From assembly GCA_947168485.1 (NCBI GenBank), contig CAMVLZ010000009.1, forward strand, positions 1 to 46,952: a stretch of 46,952 nucleotides of DNA, read 5' to 3'. The notes beneath the pieces were generated by a model. It ran no database searches and had not been told where the DNA came from. It worked only from the letters and a program-made list of their open reading frames with translations. Positions 1-10,049 of this stretch are shown here, piece by piece (position 1 is the stretch's first letter; every line of letters begins with the position of its first letter). This DNA comes from an uncultured Bacillota bacterium (GTDB taxonomy: Bacteria > Bacillota_I > Bacilli_A > RF39 > UBA660). The position numbers were made by a program, and so were the translations under genes.

Positions 1-71
1 CGAGTACGGAATTCGAATCCGTGAATGCTGCCGTGAAAGGGCAGTGTGTTAAGCCGCTTCACCAACTCGCC
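1..71 (-). tRNA. tRNA-Glu (UUC), 3' end truncated by window edge
   Basis: Reverse complement GGCGAGTTGGTGAAGCGGCTTAACACACTGCCCTTTCACGGCAG... ; anticodon loop CTTTCAC gives TTC; T-arm GGATTCGAATTCC. Confidence 0.9.
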
Positions 72-80
72 AAATAAAAA

Positions 81-158
81 TGGCGCCCCAACTAGGACTT
101 GAACCTAGGACCCCTTGATTAACAGTCAAGTGCTCTAACCAGCTGAGCTATTGAGGCA
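81..158 (-). tRNA. tRNA-Asn (GUU)
   Basis: Reverse complement TGCCTCAATAGCTCAGCTGGTTAGAGCACTTGACTGTTAATCAAGGGGTCCTAGGTTCAAGTCCTAGTTGGGGCGCCA; anticodon GTT, encoded CCA. Confidence 0.95.
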
Positions 159-236
<78 letters not shown>

Positions 237-338
237 CATGACTACTTCATTTTATACTATATTCATAAAAAAATCAAGTATAAAATCCAGAAGCAATATT
301 AGAATACACTAAAATATTGCTTCTAGTCAAGATAAAAA

Positions 339-2624
339 TTATATTTTAACAAAATTTCTTATCTGTTCTTCCATAAAAGTGTAAACATAATAACTAATTA
401 CACCACAAGCTAATAAGATAATTATCATTAGTATATTAAAGTGACTAAATCCAAAGAAACTATTTAATACAAAGAATAATGTAATAAATGAAATTAACAT
501 AGTACTAAATAATATCTTATGAAGTAAATTAAATGGCATACATGTCTTAAATAATAAAACAAATAAATTAAATGTAGTAATTAAAGCAGTCATAGTAGAA
601 ATTTGAGTAGTACTCATATTAAATATTCCACCAGTAAATGAAACTACTAAAGCAGCTACAATAACACTAATTGCTGCTGGTATTGCTCTAGATAATACAT
701 TTACCATAAATTTACCCTTAACACGATCATAGTTAGGTTCTAATCCTAATATAACTGAAGGAATACCAATAGTTAAAACACTAGTTAAAGTTAATTGAAT
801 AGGTATAAAAGGATAACTAGCATTAATAAATAAGAATAAGAATGCTAATACAGAAGCATATATAGTTTTAACTAAGAATAATGATGCACTTCTTTGAATA
901 TTATTAATACTTCTTCTACCCTCTCCTACAATATGAGGCATACTTGCAAAATTAGAATCCAAAAGTACCAATTGAGAAACATTTTTAGCCGCATCAGTAC
1001 CACTAGCCATCGCAACAGAACAATCAGCTTCTTTTAAAGCTAATACATCATTAACACCATCACCAGTCATCGCAACAGAATGACCTTTTCTCTGTAATGC
1101 TAAAATAAACTTTCTCTTTTGTTCAGGACTAACTCTACCAAATACATCATAATTATCTATCTCATTATATATTTTCTCATCACTATCTAACTCTCTCGCA
1201 TCAATCCATTTAGTCTCAGGATCAAGACCAGCTCTACAAGCAATATTATAAACAGTATTAGGATTATCACCAGATATTATCTTAACTCTAACACCTTGTT
1301 TTTTGAAATAATCTAATGTATCTTTAGCCTCTACTCTAATCTTATCTTGTAACAGTAAAATTGATAATATCTTATTATCTTTACATAAACCAATTACTCT
1401 ATATTGTTTTATATATTTAGATATTTCTTTTTCATATTTCTTATAATCTTTACCAAGTATAAACTCAGGAGCACCAATCAAATATTTTCCTTCTTTAAAT
1501 TCAACTCCACTATACTTTTTAGCACTATTAAAAGGAATCTTCTCAATAACTTTATAATTATCTTTAGATCCAAACTTATTCTTTAAAGCAATACCAGTAG
1601 GATTATTTTCATTTAAAGTATTATTGATATTCGCAATAATCTCAGTACTATCAACTTTCTCTAAATCAATAACATCAACTACTTCCATAACACCTTCAGT
1701 AATAGTACCAGTCTTATCTAAACAAATAGTATCAACTCTTGCTAAAGCTTCAATACAATAAATATCTTGTACTAATACTTTTCTAGAAGCAAGACGAACT
1801 ACTCCAACAGCTAAAACAGTACTAGTTAATAATACTAATCCTTCAGGAATCATACCAATTAAAGCAGCAACTGTATTTAATATAGCAGAAGTACCATTAT
1901 TACCAGGAATACTTAATTGTTTATAATATAAAAGTATACCTAAAGGAATAATTACAAATGATACAGTAGTAATAATCTTATTTAAGTTTTTCATAATTTC
2001 ACTACTATTATTTCTAATATTCTTAGTAACAGCACTAATCTTCGCAGTATAATTATCTAATCCAATATGCTCAACTTTAGCCCTACAATTACCACTAACA
2101 ATAAAAGAACCAGATAAAAGCATATCACCTTTTTTCTTATATATAGTATCAGCTTCACCAGTAATAAAAGATTCATTAACTTCAACTTCTCCATCTAAAA
2201 TAATAGAATCTACTACTATTTGATTACCCATCTCTAATTCAACTAAATCATCAAGTACAATATTACTAATACCAACAAGTTCTTCTTTACCACTTCTAAT
2301 AACTTTAACTTTACTTTCATTAATAACTTGTAATTTATCTAAAGTAGCTTTACTACGTAATTCTTGTACTATAGCAATTAATGTATTTAAAATGATTCCA
2401 CCCATAAAAAGTAAATTCTTAAAACTTCCAGTAGTAAGAACCATAATAGCTAAAAATAAATTGACCATGTTAAAAATAGTAAAAACATTAGTAATTACTA
2501 TATCTTTAACACTTTTAGTCTTAACAGAAGTATCATAATTAACTAAATGATCTTTATATCTATTATCAACTTCTCTATCACTAAGACCAAAATTTAATTC
2601 TGGGTTGTATCTTTCAATTGCCAT
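339..2624 (-). CDS. Cation-translocating P-type ATPase
   Basis: DKTGTITEG phosphorylation motif, TGDGVNDVLALKEADC, ESFITGEAD; multiple TM segments; RBS GGTGAT before ATG. Confidence 0.95.
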   Translation of the reverse strand: MAIERYNPELNFGLSDREVDNRYKDHLVNYDTSVKTKSVKDIVITNVFTIFNMVNLFLAIMVLTTGSFKNLLFMGGIILNTLIAIVQELRSKATLDKLQVINESKVKVIRSGKEELVGISNIVLDDLVELEMGNQIVVDSIILDGEVEVNESFITGEADTIYKKKGDMLLSGSFIVSGNCRAKVEHIGLDNYTAKISAVTKNIRNNSSEIMKNLNKIITTVSFVIIPLGILLYYKQLSIPGNNGTSAILNTVAALIGMIPEGLVLLTSTVLAVGVVRLASRKVLVQDIYCIEALARVDTICLDKTGTITEGVMEVVDVIDLEKVDSTEIIANINNTLNENNPTGIALKNKFGSKDNYKVIEKIPFNSAKKYSGVEFKEGKYLIGAPEFILGKDYKKYEKEISKYIKQYRVIGLCKDNKILSILLLQDKIRVEAKDTLDYFKKQGVRVKIISGDNPNTVYNIACRAGLDPETKWIDARELDSDEKIYNEIDNYDVFGRVSPEQKRKFILALQRKGHSVAMTGDGVNDVLALKEADCSVAMASGTDAAKNVSQLVLLDSNFASMPHIVGEGRRSINNIQRSASLFLVKTIYASVLAFLFLFINASYPFIPIQLTLTSVLTIGIPSVILGLEPNYDRVKGKFMVNVLSRAIPAAISVIVAALVVSFTGGIFNMSTTQISTMTALITTFNLFVLLFKTCMPFNLLHKILFSTMLISFITLFFVLNSFFGFSHFNILMIIILLACGVISYYVYTFMEEQIRNFVKI

Positions 2625-2733
2625 ATTATCACCAACTAAAATATATCATAAAAAATAACAAATTAATTAAAAAATAACAAAAAGACTTGTAAACTTACAA
2701 AAAATATTATAAAATAACTTTGTTATTGAAAAC

Positions 2734-2809
2734 GTCTCCTTAGCTCAGTTGGTAGAGCAACTGACTCTTAATCAGTGGGTCCGGAGTTCGAGCCTCCGAG
2801 GGGACACCA
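2734..2809 (+). tRNA. tRNA-Lys (CUU)
   Basis: GTCTCCTTAGCTCAGTTGGTAGAGCAACTGACTCTTAATCAGTGGGTCCGGAGTTCGAGCCTCCGAGGGGACACCA; anticodon CTT. Confidence 0.95.
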
Positions 2810-2821
2810 TTTAAAAAACAA

Positions 2822-2847
2822 AAAGAAGCAACTTTGCTTCTTTTTTT
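2822..2847 (+). terminator. Intrinsic terminator after tRNA-Lys
   Basis: AAAGAAGCAAC TTTGCTTCTTTTTTT hairpin plus T-run. Confidence 0.8.
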
Positions 2848-2973
2848 ATTTATAAAATCAAACTAAAGTTAAATATCCACCTTAAGTAGTAGGTTTAGCC
2901 ATACTTTTATCAATATTGCTAGAATTATAATATATTCTGTAGATTAAACAAAAAGATATTTATTTACAATAAA

Positions 2974-2998
2974 AAAAGGAAACTATCTTAGTTTCCCT
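2974..2998 (-). terminator. Intrinsic terminator of ddl cluster
   Basis: Minus strand GGAAACTA-AGA-TAGTTTCC followed by TTTTTT, overlapping the end of the CDS. Confidence 0.75.
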
Positions 2999-4230
2999 TT
3001 TGTTCCTTTAACTCCTTTTACTCCATTAGATGTATATCCTGCTAAAATATTTGAATCAAATGAATGCGTTTTTGAATCTCTCTTCTTAAAGTCTCTTACT
3101 CCGATGTTAATCATATCATTAAGTACTTCAGTAAAATCAATTCCTTTTCCTTCCCATAAATAATATGCTAAAGATCCTGGAATAGAGTTAATTTCATTAA
3201 CATATACTTTATCATTCTTATCATCAATTAAGAAGTCTATTCTTGCTCCACCTGATGAACCTAATGCTTTAAATGCAGCACGAGCAGTTTCTTCAACTTT
3301 TTCTCTTACTTGTGGTTTTAAATCAGCAGGCATCTTAGATGCTGAAGGCATACCAGTCTTTCCACCTTTAACTGATCCCTTTACTCCACTCTTAACACCA
3401 AACTTCTTAGCTCCACCTTGAATAGTTCCATCACCAATATATTTATCTTGATAAGATAAGAATTTAGCTTTAGCATGAACTTCTTCAATCTCACTAAGTT
3501 TTTGATTATCATAATTACCTAATACTGCAATATTACATTCTTTTAAGTTTTCTACCATTTCTTCTACAATAATTTTACTATCATAATTTATTGCTTCATT
3601 GATTCCATCAATTAACTCTTTTTCATTAGATGCAGTACTAATACCTACAGATGAACCAGTTAAAGAAGGTTTAACAATAACAGGGTATTTTAAATCTTTA
3701 ACTTTCTTTAATACTTTATCTTGATTCTTTTTAAACTCAGTATCATAGAACCATTCATACTTAGTAATAGGTAATCCTTCTTTTTCCCAAATAGCTTTCA
3801 TAAACACTTTATCTTGTCCAACAACACCAGCATATACATCTGGTCCAGCATAAGGTACTCCAACAGTTTGTAAATAACCTTGAAGAACTCCATCTTCTAC
3901 ATTAGTACCATGTACTATAGGAAATGCTACATCAATCTTATCAACAACTTTATTAAAGAATCCATTTTTCTTCTTTAATACATATTCACCTTTAAAATTC
4001 ATTAATACTACGTTAGTAGCATAACTCTTAATTAAATTCATATTCTTAAATGATTCTATATCTTTTAAGAATTCTCCTGTATACCATTCCCCTTCTTTAG
4101 TAATATAAATAGGTACAATATCATATTTCTCTTGATCCATTTTATACATAGCAGTTATAGCAGAAATAATACTAACTTCATGTTCTACACTCTTTCCACC
4201 AAAAATAACTCCTACTCTTATTTTTTCCAT
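2983..4230 (-). CDS. ddl: D-alanine--D-alanine ligase with Lys/Gly-rich insertion and tail
   Basis: VIFGGKSVEHEVSIISA, HGTNVEDGVLQGYLQ, VKPSLTGSSVGIS, NEINSIPGSLAYYLWE. Confidence 0.95.
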   Translation of the reverse strand: MEKIRVGVIFGGKSVEHEVSIISAITAMYKMDQEKYDIVPIYITKEGEWYTGEFLKDIESFKNMNLIKSYATNVVLMNFKGEYVLKKKNGFFNKVVDKIDVAFPIVHGTNVEDGVLQGYLQTVGVPYAGPDVYAGVVGQDKVFMKAIWEKEGLPITKYEWFYDTEFKKNQDKVLKKVKDLKYPVIVKPSLTGSSVGISTASNEKELIDGINEAINYDSKIIVEEMVENLKECNIAVLGNYDNQKLSEIEEVHAKAKFLSYQDKYIGDGTIQGGAKKFGVKSGVKGSVKGGKTGMPSASKMPADLKPQVREKVEETARAAFKALGSSGGARIDFLIDDKNDKVYVNEINSIPGSLAYYLWEGKGIDFTEVLNDMINIGVRDFKKRDSKTHSFDSNILAGYTSNGVKGVKGTKGKLR

Positions 4231-4247
4231 CTAAAACACCTCTATTT

Positions 4248-5855
4248 CTATTCATTAAATGTATCTGGTAAATCATTTTCAAACAAAGCATAAACTTCAT
4301 TAGTATTACCTAAATTAGATACAAATTTGTATGATTCTCTAACATCATTTAAAACCATTATTTTATCTTTGTCAAACCCTTTATCAAGTAATCCTTCATA
4401 TATAGGTTTAGTTTTCTTCTCTCCAACTAAAACAACATAATCAGCTACATCAGATATTTGTTTACCAAACTCTTTATTATATTCATCTTCTTTATCACCT
4501 AATTCAATCATACCAGGTGTAACAACAACTTTAACTCCAGGCATCATACCAAGTACTTTCAAAGCACTTTCTGCTCCAACAGGATTAGAATTATAAGCAT
4601 CATCTATTTGATAGAAATTACCAAGTCTCTTAAGTTCTAATCTATGTTCAACAGCTCTAACTGAAGCAACTGATGTTTGTAAATCTTCTATACTAATACC
4701 AAACTCTCTACCACAAGCTATACCAGCAAGTATATTATATACATTATGATTACCTAATAATTTAGTACTAAATTTATACTTTTTAGAATCACCTTTAAAT
4801 ACACAATCAAAAGTAGTTCCTTCATTATTACATTTAATGTTTTCTGCTCTAACATCAACATCTTTATTATCTATACCTATCCATATAGTTTTAACTTTAT
4901 TTTTTAATTTATAATTAACTTGTAAAGGATCATCACCATTCAATACACCAAATCCATCACTAGGTAAACTCTCAATAAGTTCAAATTTACCTTTCTGAAT
5001 ATTCTCTTGTGAACCAAATGTCATCAAATGAGCAGTACCTATTCTAGTTAAAATACCATATTTAGGATGAACAAAATCACATAACTCTTTTATTTCTCCT
5101 CTTTTATAAGCACCCATCTCCGCAATAAATACTTCACAAAACTTATCCATCTGATTATTAATTGCAGTCATTAATCCCTTAGGAGTATTTAAATTCTTAG
5201 GACTAGGAAAAGTATTATATTTAACATTTAAAATATCAGCTAATATATTCTTACTACTAGTCTTACCATAACTACCAGTAATACCAATTACTTTTAATCC
5301 ATTAATATTATTTAATTTATGAACAGCCATTCTTCTATAATGTAATGTAACTAATCCCTCTATAGGTTTATTTATAAAATTACTAAGTAATATAACAATA
5401 CTATCTAAATACATCATTAAAGAAAATACTAATATAAATAACCATCTACTCTTATCAGAATTACTCATAAACATTAATACAATTACTATTAAATATAAAA
5501 TACTAGTAGTAACAATTAATCTCTTAACTCTAGGAGTAATAACTAACGGTTTCTTATTCTGATCCTTCACAATCCTACTATTCCATATATATGTTAAAAC
5601 TAGGGCAATGAAAGACATAATAAGTAGAAAAACATTACCATATACTTTCACATCAAATAGTACAAAATAACCAATAATAGCTAAAAACAATATAACTAAG
5701 TCAGCATCAAAAAAGTACTTAAAGTTTTTCCCTAACCATGATAAATATCTATTATTTTCATTGTATAAATTTTGTTGCAACATATGTAGATATTTTTTAT
5801 TTTTAAATATTAATAATATAAAACTACATATAATAAATATTATTGTAAAAATCAT
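4248..5855 (-). CDS. murF: MurF-like UDP-MurNAc-tripeptide--D-Ala-D-Ala ligase with N-terminal membrane domain
   Basis: ITGSYGKTSSKNI P-loop, AEMGAYKRGEIKELCDFVHPKYGILTRIG, DDAYNSNPVGAESAL; about 170-aa hydrophobic N-terminal extension. Confidence 0.85.
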   Translation of the reverse strand: MIFTIIFIICSFILLIFKNKKYLHMLQQNLYNENNRYLSWLGKNFKYFFDADLVILFLAIIGYFVLFDVKVYGNVFLLIMSFIALVLTYIWNSRIVKDQNKKPLVITPRVKRLIVTTSILYLIVIVLMFMSNSDKSRWLFILVFSLMMYLDSIVILLSNFINKPIEGLVTLHYRRMAVHKLNNINGLKVIGITGSYGKTSSKNILADILNVKYNTFPSPKNLNTPKGLMTAINNQMDKFCEVFIAEMGAYKRGEIKELCDFVHPKYGILTRIGTAHLMTFGSQENIQKGKFELIESLPSDGFGVLNGDDPLQVNYKLKNKVKTIWIGIDNKDVDVRAENIKCNNEGTTFDCVFKGDSKKYKFSTKLLGNHNVYNILAGIACGREFGISIEDLQTSVASVRAVEHRLELKRLGNFYQIDDAYNSNPVGAESALKVLGMMPGVKVVVTPGMIELGDKEDEYNKEFGKQISDVADYVVLVGEKKTKPIYEGLLDKGFDKDKIMVLNDVRESYKFVSNLGNTNEVYALFENDLPDTFNE

Positions 5856-5864
5856 ATATACCTC

Positions 5865-6581
5865 CTAAAAGAAATTATCTAATATACTAACTACTCTATC
5901 TAAATTTTCTATATATGCATAATGAGTACCAGGTAATTCAATTAAAGCTCCATCTTTTAATATTTTTTCTAATCTTCTAGCTTCTTCTATAGGAGCAGCC
6001 TCATCATTAGTTCCCCAAATAAGTAATGTAGGTGCCTCTATCTTTTTAGCATCTTCTGATAGATCTTCTCTAACAACATTAACAAGTACTTTTCTCATAA
6101 TTGGAGAAGCATTTTTATAATCAGTAGATCCAATATACTTCTTCATAAATTCACCTAAACTATTCATACCAGGTAATTTTTTTAATCCTTTTAATACTTT
6201 AGTTTTTAAATCTAATGTATCATCATAAAAACAAGGAGCACCCATCAAAACTAATTTATCTACATCATACATAGAAGAATATTTAATACCTACTCTTCCA
6301 CCAAATGAATGTCCTACTATAATAGGATTTTTTATTTTTAAAGATAAAACTAATTCATGTAATAAATCTACATAGTCTCCTACACTCCAATCAGTTAAAG
6401 GTTCATCAGATTCACCAAATCCTGGAAAATCTAAAATAGTAACTTTAAATTTATCACAAATTTTATCTCCAATAAATCTCATCATTTCAATATTTTGACC
6501 CCAACCATGTAATAATATTACATCTTTTCCTTCTCCATATTGAATGTAATTAATATTTATATCTTTCAACACTTTTTTCAT
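5865..6581 (-). CDS. Alpha/beta hydrolase
   Basis: LHGWGQN oxyanion region, GHSFGG nucleophile elbow, terminal GTHYAYIE His; start set to the ATG with GAGG RBS. Confidence 0.9.
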   Translation of the reverse strand: MKKVLKDININYIQYGEGKDVILLHGWGQNIEMMRFIGDKICDKFKVTILDFPGFGESDEPLTDWSVGDYVDLLHELVLSLKIKNPIIVGHSFGGRVGIKYSSMYDVDKLVLMGAPCFYDDTLDLKTKVLKGLKKLPGMNSLGEFMKKYIGSTDYKNASPIMRKVLVNVVREDLSEDAKKIEAPTLLIWGTNDEAAPIEEARRLEKILKDGALIELPGTHYAYIENLDRVVSILDNFF

Positions 6582-6688
6582 AATCAAACCTCATCTAAAT
6601 TATAGCATACATTGACATATAATAATAAAAAAAATTAATTATATCAAAAGTTTTACATAATTATGATAAAATATAATTGGTGATAATT

Positions 6689-8191
6689 ATGTTTAACATA
6701 GAAGATAATAAAAAAGATATAATTGATGCTTACGTAGAAGTTTATGGTGAAGAATATAAAGATATTATAACTAAAAGAATATCTAATCAAAATATATTAA
6801 TCTCTGTAAGTAATAAGAATTTAAATAAATTAATTAGATCTCTAAAGAAAAATAAATTAAATGATTTAAATATTGATTTTTATAAATCTTTTATAAAAGA
6901 TATTGATTTTGATGAATTAAGACCTAGAAAAGATAATGAAGAAGAATACACAGAATTTCTACCAACATTATTCTTTGATGGAGATGAAGATTTAGAAGAT
7001 GAAATTGATAATCCATATTATAAATCTATTCTAAGAAATATTGATTCTCCAGCATATACAAAATGTCAAAAAGAATTAAAAGATTTCTTAGAAAAAATAA
7101 ATTTATTTAAAGAACAATTATCATCAAAAGAAAATCAAAAGAAAAATAAAGATATAGAAGAAAAATATAATAAAAAATTAAATGAAGAAATAATTAAAAT
7201 ATTACCTAAAGAAATAAGTGAATGTATAAACACAGATGAAATTGTCACTATATTTTCTACTGAAAGATTAGATTGTTTTTCTAAAGATAATTTAAAAGCT
7301 AAAAGAGAAGGAAAAATTTCACAACTTGAATTTAATAATTATATTGATATGTATTTTAAAATATTTGATTTTAAAAAATTAGATAAAACAAACTTAAAGA
7401 AGTACATTCCTAACCCATCAATCATAGATGAAATACAAGAGTTAAGAAATAAGATGCAAATTGAATATCAAAAAGAAATATTACTTGAAAATCCATTTGT
7501 TAAAAACAATACTCTACTCCAAGAATTAATAGAAGAAAATACAGAGAAAATATGTCTACCTTTATTTTATGATAGAGTTTGTCAACTTAATATGGAAAAA
7601 GATGGCCATATAGAAAAATTAATAGTTATGCCTTTAAGTTCTCAATATGAACAAAATCAAGATATTACTTTAATTCATGAACTAGGTCATTCTTTATCTA
7701 CTAATGAAGAAGGAATTGTTGGTATAGAAAATAGTAATATTATGGGTAATATTCAAAATAATTCAATCAATAAAGATAAAAGACAATATGAAATACTTAA
7801 TGAAGTAATAACAGATGTATTTGCTTATAGAGCTAATAAAGTAATGCAAGAAAAAGGAATATTCATCTTTGAAGATCAATCTACTAGTTTGGATTACAAT
7901 AGTGAGAAAGATTATAATCAATTCATAGATTATGTATTACCATTATTTGATTTAATTGAACCAGAAATAAAAAAATCTATGATTACTGGAGATCAATCAT
8001 ATATTAGAGAAAAAATATCAGATGAAAACTTTGAAGCATTAAATGATTTAATAAATACTAGATATAAATTAAGTCATAATTTTGATTTATCTGATAAAGA
8101 ATATGATAAACAAGTATTCTTAACTGATATGAAGAAAAATGATTTATATAATAAAATATCTACTCATATTAAAAACAATAAAACAAAATAG
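6689..8191 (+). CDS. Hypothetical protein with HELGH zinc-metallopeptidase-like motif
   Basis: LIHELGHSLSTNEE plus downstream NEVITDVFAYRAN; start moved to ATG after GGTGATAATT (ORF track begins at an upstream TTG). Confidence 0.6.
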   Translation: MFNIEDNKKDIIDAYVEVYGEEYKDIITKRISNQNILISVSNKNLNKLIRSLKKNKLNDLNIDFYKSFIKDIDFDELRPRKDNEEEYTEFLPTLFFDGDEDLEDEIDNPYYKSILRNIDSPAYTKCQKELKDFLEKINLFKEQLSSKENQKKNKDIEEKYNKKLNEEIIKILPKEISECINTDEIVTIFSTERLDCFSKDNLKAKREGKISQLEFNNYIDMYFKIFDFKKLDKTNLKKYIPNPSIIDEIQELRNKMQIEYQKEILLENPFVKNNTLLQELIEENTEKICLPLFYDRVCQLNMEKDGHIEKLIVMPLSSQYEQNQDITLIHELGHSLSTNEEGIVGIENSNIMGNIQNNSINKDKRQYEILNEVITDVFAYRANKVMQEKGIFIFEDQSTSLDYNSEKDYNQFIDYVLPLFDLIEPEIKKSMITGDQSYIREKISDENFEALNDLINTRYKLSHNFDLSDKEYDKQVFLTDMKKNDLYNKISTHIKNNKTK

Positions 8192-8213
8192 AAAGGAATT
8201 CCTTTCTATTTTT
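8186..8213. terminator. Bidirectional terminator between convergent genes
   Basis: AAAATAGAAAGG-AATT-CCTTTCTATTTT near-perfect inverted repeat. Confidence 0.8.
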
Positions 8214-8838
8214 ATTTAAGTAATATATTAACTTTTATATCTGGATCTACTAGTCTAGCAAAATTATCTCCCATAGAAATATCTCCTACTATACTTCCAT
8301 AATGAATTGGAAATACTTCACGAGGTTTTATTTCATTTGTACATTTAACAGCTTGTTTAACATTCATAGTATAATATCCACCTATAGGTATAAATAAATA
8401 ATCACATTTAACTTTATGAGCTTCTTCTATATTATCAGTATCACCCATAATATAATATGTCTCATCATCAATAATCACAACATATCCTACCCAATCATAC
8501 TCTTTTTTATGAAATATTTTATCAATATTATAACTAGGTACTGTATAAAATTCATAATCTAAAACTTTATAATTATTATTAGGTTTAACTCTAATAATAT
8601 GATCATCTTTAATATCAACTTTATTAATATATTCAGAATCATCTACAATAACTAAATAAGTATCATCATTCTTAATATTATTAATAGATTCTAAATCAAA
8701 ATGATCATAATGAGTATGAGTAATAAATATAACTGAAGCATCCCCTACTTTTTCTTCTATTTTATAAGGATCAAAATAAATATTTCCAATCTTAATACTA
8801 CTTTGAGTATTAATAACAATATCTTTAATAAGAATCAC
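8212..8838 (-). CDS. MBL-fold metallo-hydrolase (UlaG-like)
   Basis: ITHTHYDHFD motif, GDTDN, PIHYGS. Confidence 0.85.
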   Translation of the reverse strand: MILIKDIVINTQSSIKIGNIYFDPYKIEEKVGDASVIFITHTHYDHFDLESINNIKNDDTYLVIVDDSEYINKVDIKDDHIIRVKPNNNYKVLDYEFYTVPSYNIDKIFHKKEYDWVGYVVIIDDETYYIMGDTDNIEEAHKVKCDYLFIPIGGYYTMNVKQAVKCTNEIKPREVFPIHYGSIVGDISMGDNFARLVDPDIKVNILLK

Positions 8839-8935
8839 CTCATCTATATTATAAATACAAATGATAAATAATTAAAGATTGAATTTAACAACTATTTATT
8901 ATATAATAAACAAGTGTCTTAAAGGAGGTAATAGT

Positions 8936-9307
8936 ATGAATAGACAAAATTTTAATAAAGCCGCAATCATTCCTTTAGAAGAATTAGTAAATGAAATAAT
9001 TACTAAAGCTACAAATACTTATAACAAAAAATTTTATATACATGAAAGCATAGATAAAAAAAATAATATAAATCATATAATTATTACTGATAATAATAAT
9101 TTACAAGTAAAAGAAAATAATCAATTTATATTATTTGATTCTATAGATGATGAAGTAAAATTATATGAATTAAATCAAGATGATGTTTTAATAAGTCATA
9201 TTAAATATAATAATGTTGATAATGTTAAAAATCATATTAATAATTATATAGTAGATAGATTTCTAAATATAGAATTTGAATCATACAAAAAAACACATAT
9301 TAAATAA
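8936..9307 (+). CDS. Hypothetical protein
   Basis: ORF with AAAGGAGG RBS upstream of ATG at 8936. Confidence 0.6.
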   Translation: MNRQNFNKAAIIPLEELVNEIITKATNTYNKKFYIHESIDKKNNINHIIITDNNNLQVKENNQFILFDSIDDEVKLYELNQDDVLISHIKYNNVDNVKNHINNYIVDRFLNIEFESYKKTHIK

Positions 9308-9317
9308 TATGTGTTTT
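9290..9317. terminator. Bidirectional terminator
   Basis: AAAACACATATT-aaat-AATATGTGTTTT inverted repeat between convergent ORFs. Confidence 0.75.
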
Positions 9318-9756
9318 ATAATACAATAATAATTATTAATAATAATATAAGTACTGTAAATATACCTATTCCTAATAGAATAGCTTTTTTAATAAGAGGT
9401 TCATCCATCTCATTACTAAATATACCTGTAGTTGTATCAAATGTATACTCTTCTGTATCAGTCATTTTACTTATTTTTTTAGTAAGAGATTCTATCTCTT
9501 TCTTATTCATTTTTTTAGTATCACCAAGTTTAATCTTTCTAGTAATAACTTCTTTAGTATCCTCATCTTTATCTTCTTTAATAGTATTATCAATATTTTC
9601 TATTTTATTCAATTTAATAGTCTTATGAACATCTTCTTTAGGTTTAGTCTTAATAACTTTTAATTTAACATTATCAAAACTATCTTCATCATCAAATTGA
9701 CTTTTAGATAAATTCTTTATCTGTTCATTTAATTTATCAATTGATTTATCACTCAT
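9316..9756 (-). CDS. Hypothetical C-terminally TM-anchored, Lys/Asp/Glu-rich protein
   Basis: Single C-terminal hydrophobic segment (LIKKAILLGIGIFTVLILLLIIIIVL); RBS GGTGA before ATG. Confidence 0.6.
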   Translation of the reverse strand: MSDKSIDKLNEQIKNLSKSQFDDEDSFDNVKLKVIKTKPKEDVHKTIKLNKIENIDNTIKEDKDEDTKEVITRKIKLGDTKKMNKKEIESLTKKISKMTDTEEYTFDTTTGIFSNEMDEPLIKKAILLGIGIFTVLILLLIIIIVL

Positions 9757-9852
9757 ATAACTCACCTATCATAATTATATCAAAGTAATTAAAAATAACA
9801 AATATTATTGATAAAAATAAAAAATGTGCTATAATTTATTTGTTGAGAAATT

Positions 9853-9927
9853 GCGAACGTGGTTCAATGGTTAGAATACGGCCTTGCCAAGGCTGTGATG
9901 GGGGTTCGATTCCCCTCGTTCGCTCCA
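9853..9927 (+). tRNA. tRNA-Gly (GCC)
   Basis: GCGAACGTGGTTCAATGGTTAGAATACGGCCTTGCCAAGGCTGTGATGGGGGTTCGATTCCCCTCGTTCGCTCCA. Confidence 0.95.
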
Positions 9928-9939
9928 TTATGTATTGAA

Positions 9940-9963
9940 AGTCGCTATAAGCGATTTTTTTTT
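9940..9963 (+). terminator. Intrinsic terminator after tRNA-Gly
   Basis: GTCGCTATAAGCGATTTTTTTT. Confidence 0.7.
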
Positions 9964-10049
9964 ATAAATCATTTCTCCAAAGAAAGATAAAGAAAAAGAC
10001 GATGGCTTATCTTTGTAAGTTCATCATCTTAAAAATTTTTATCATGAAT

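Noticed and set aside
1404-1586. Plus-strand ORF opposite the P-type ATPase
   Set aside because: Antisense shadow of a well-supported CDS; Phe/Ile-rich composition expected from reverse-complemented Lys/Glu codons.
2850-2975. Intergenic segment after tRNA-Lys containing a short MAKPTT-stop frame
   Set aside because: Too short, no RBS or terminator of its own beyond that of ddl; no structure found.
9311-9628. Plus-strand ORF opposite 9316..9756
   Set aside because: Begins inside a terminator hairpin, no RBS, antisense to an ORF with RBS and plausible TM anchor.
9960-10040. Possible second hairpin downstream of tRNA-Gly (GATGGCTTATCTTT...)
   Set aside because: Only weak, interrupted complementarity; no T-run consistent with a terminator.
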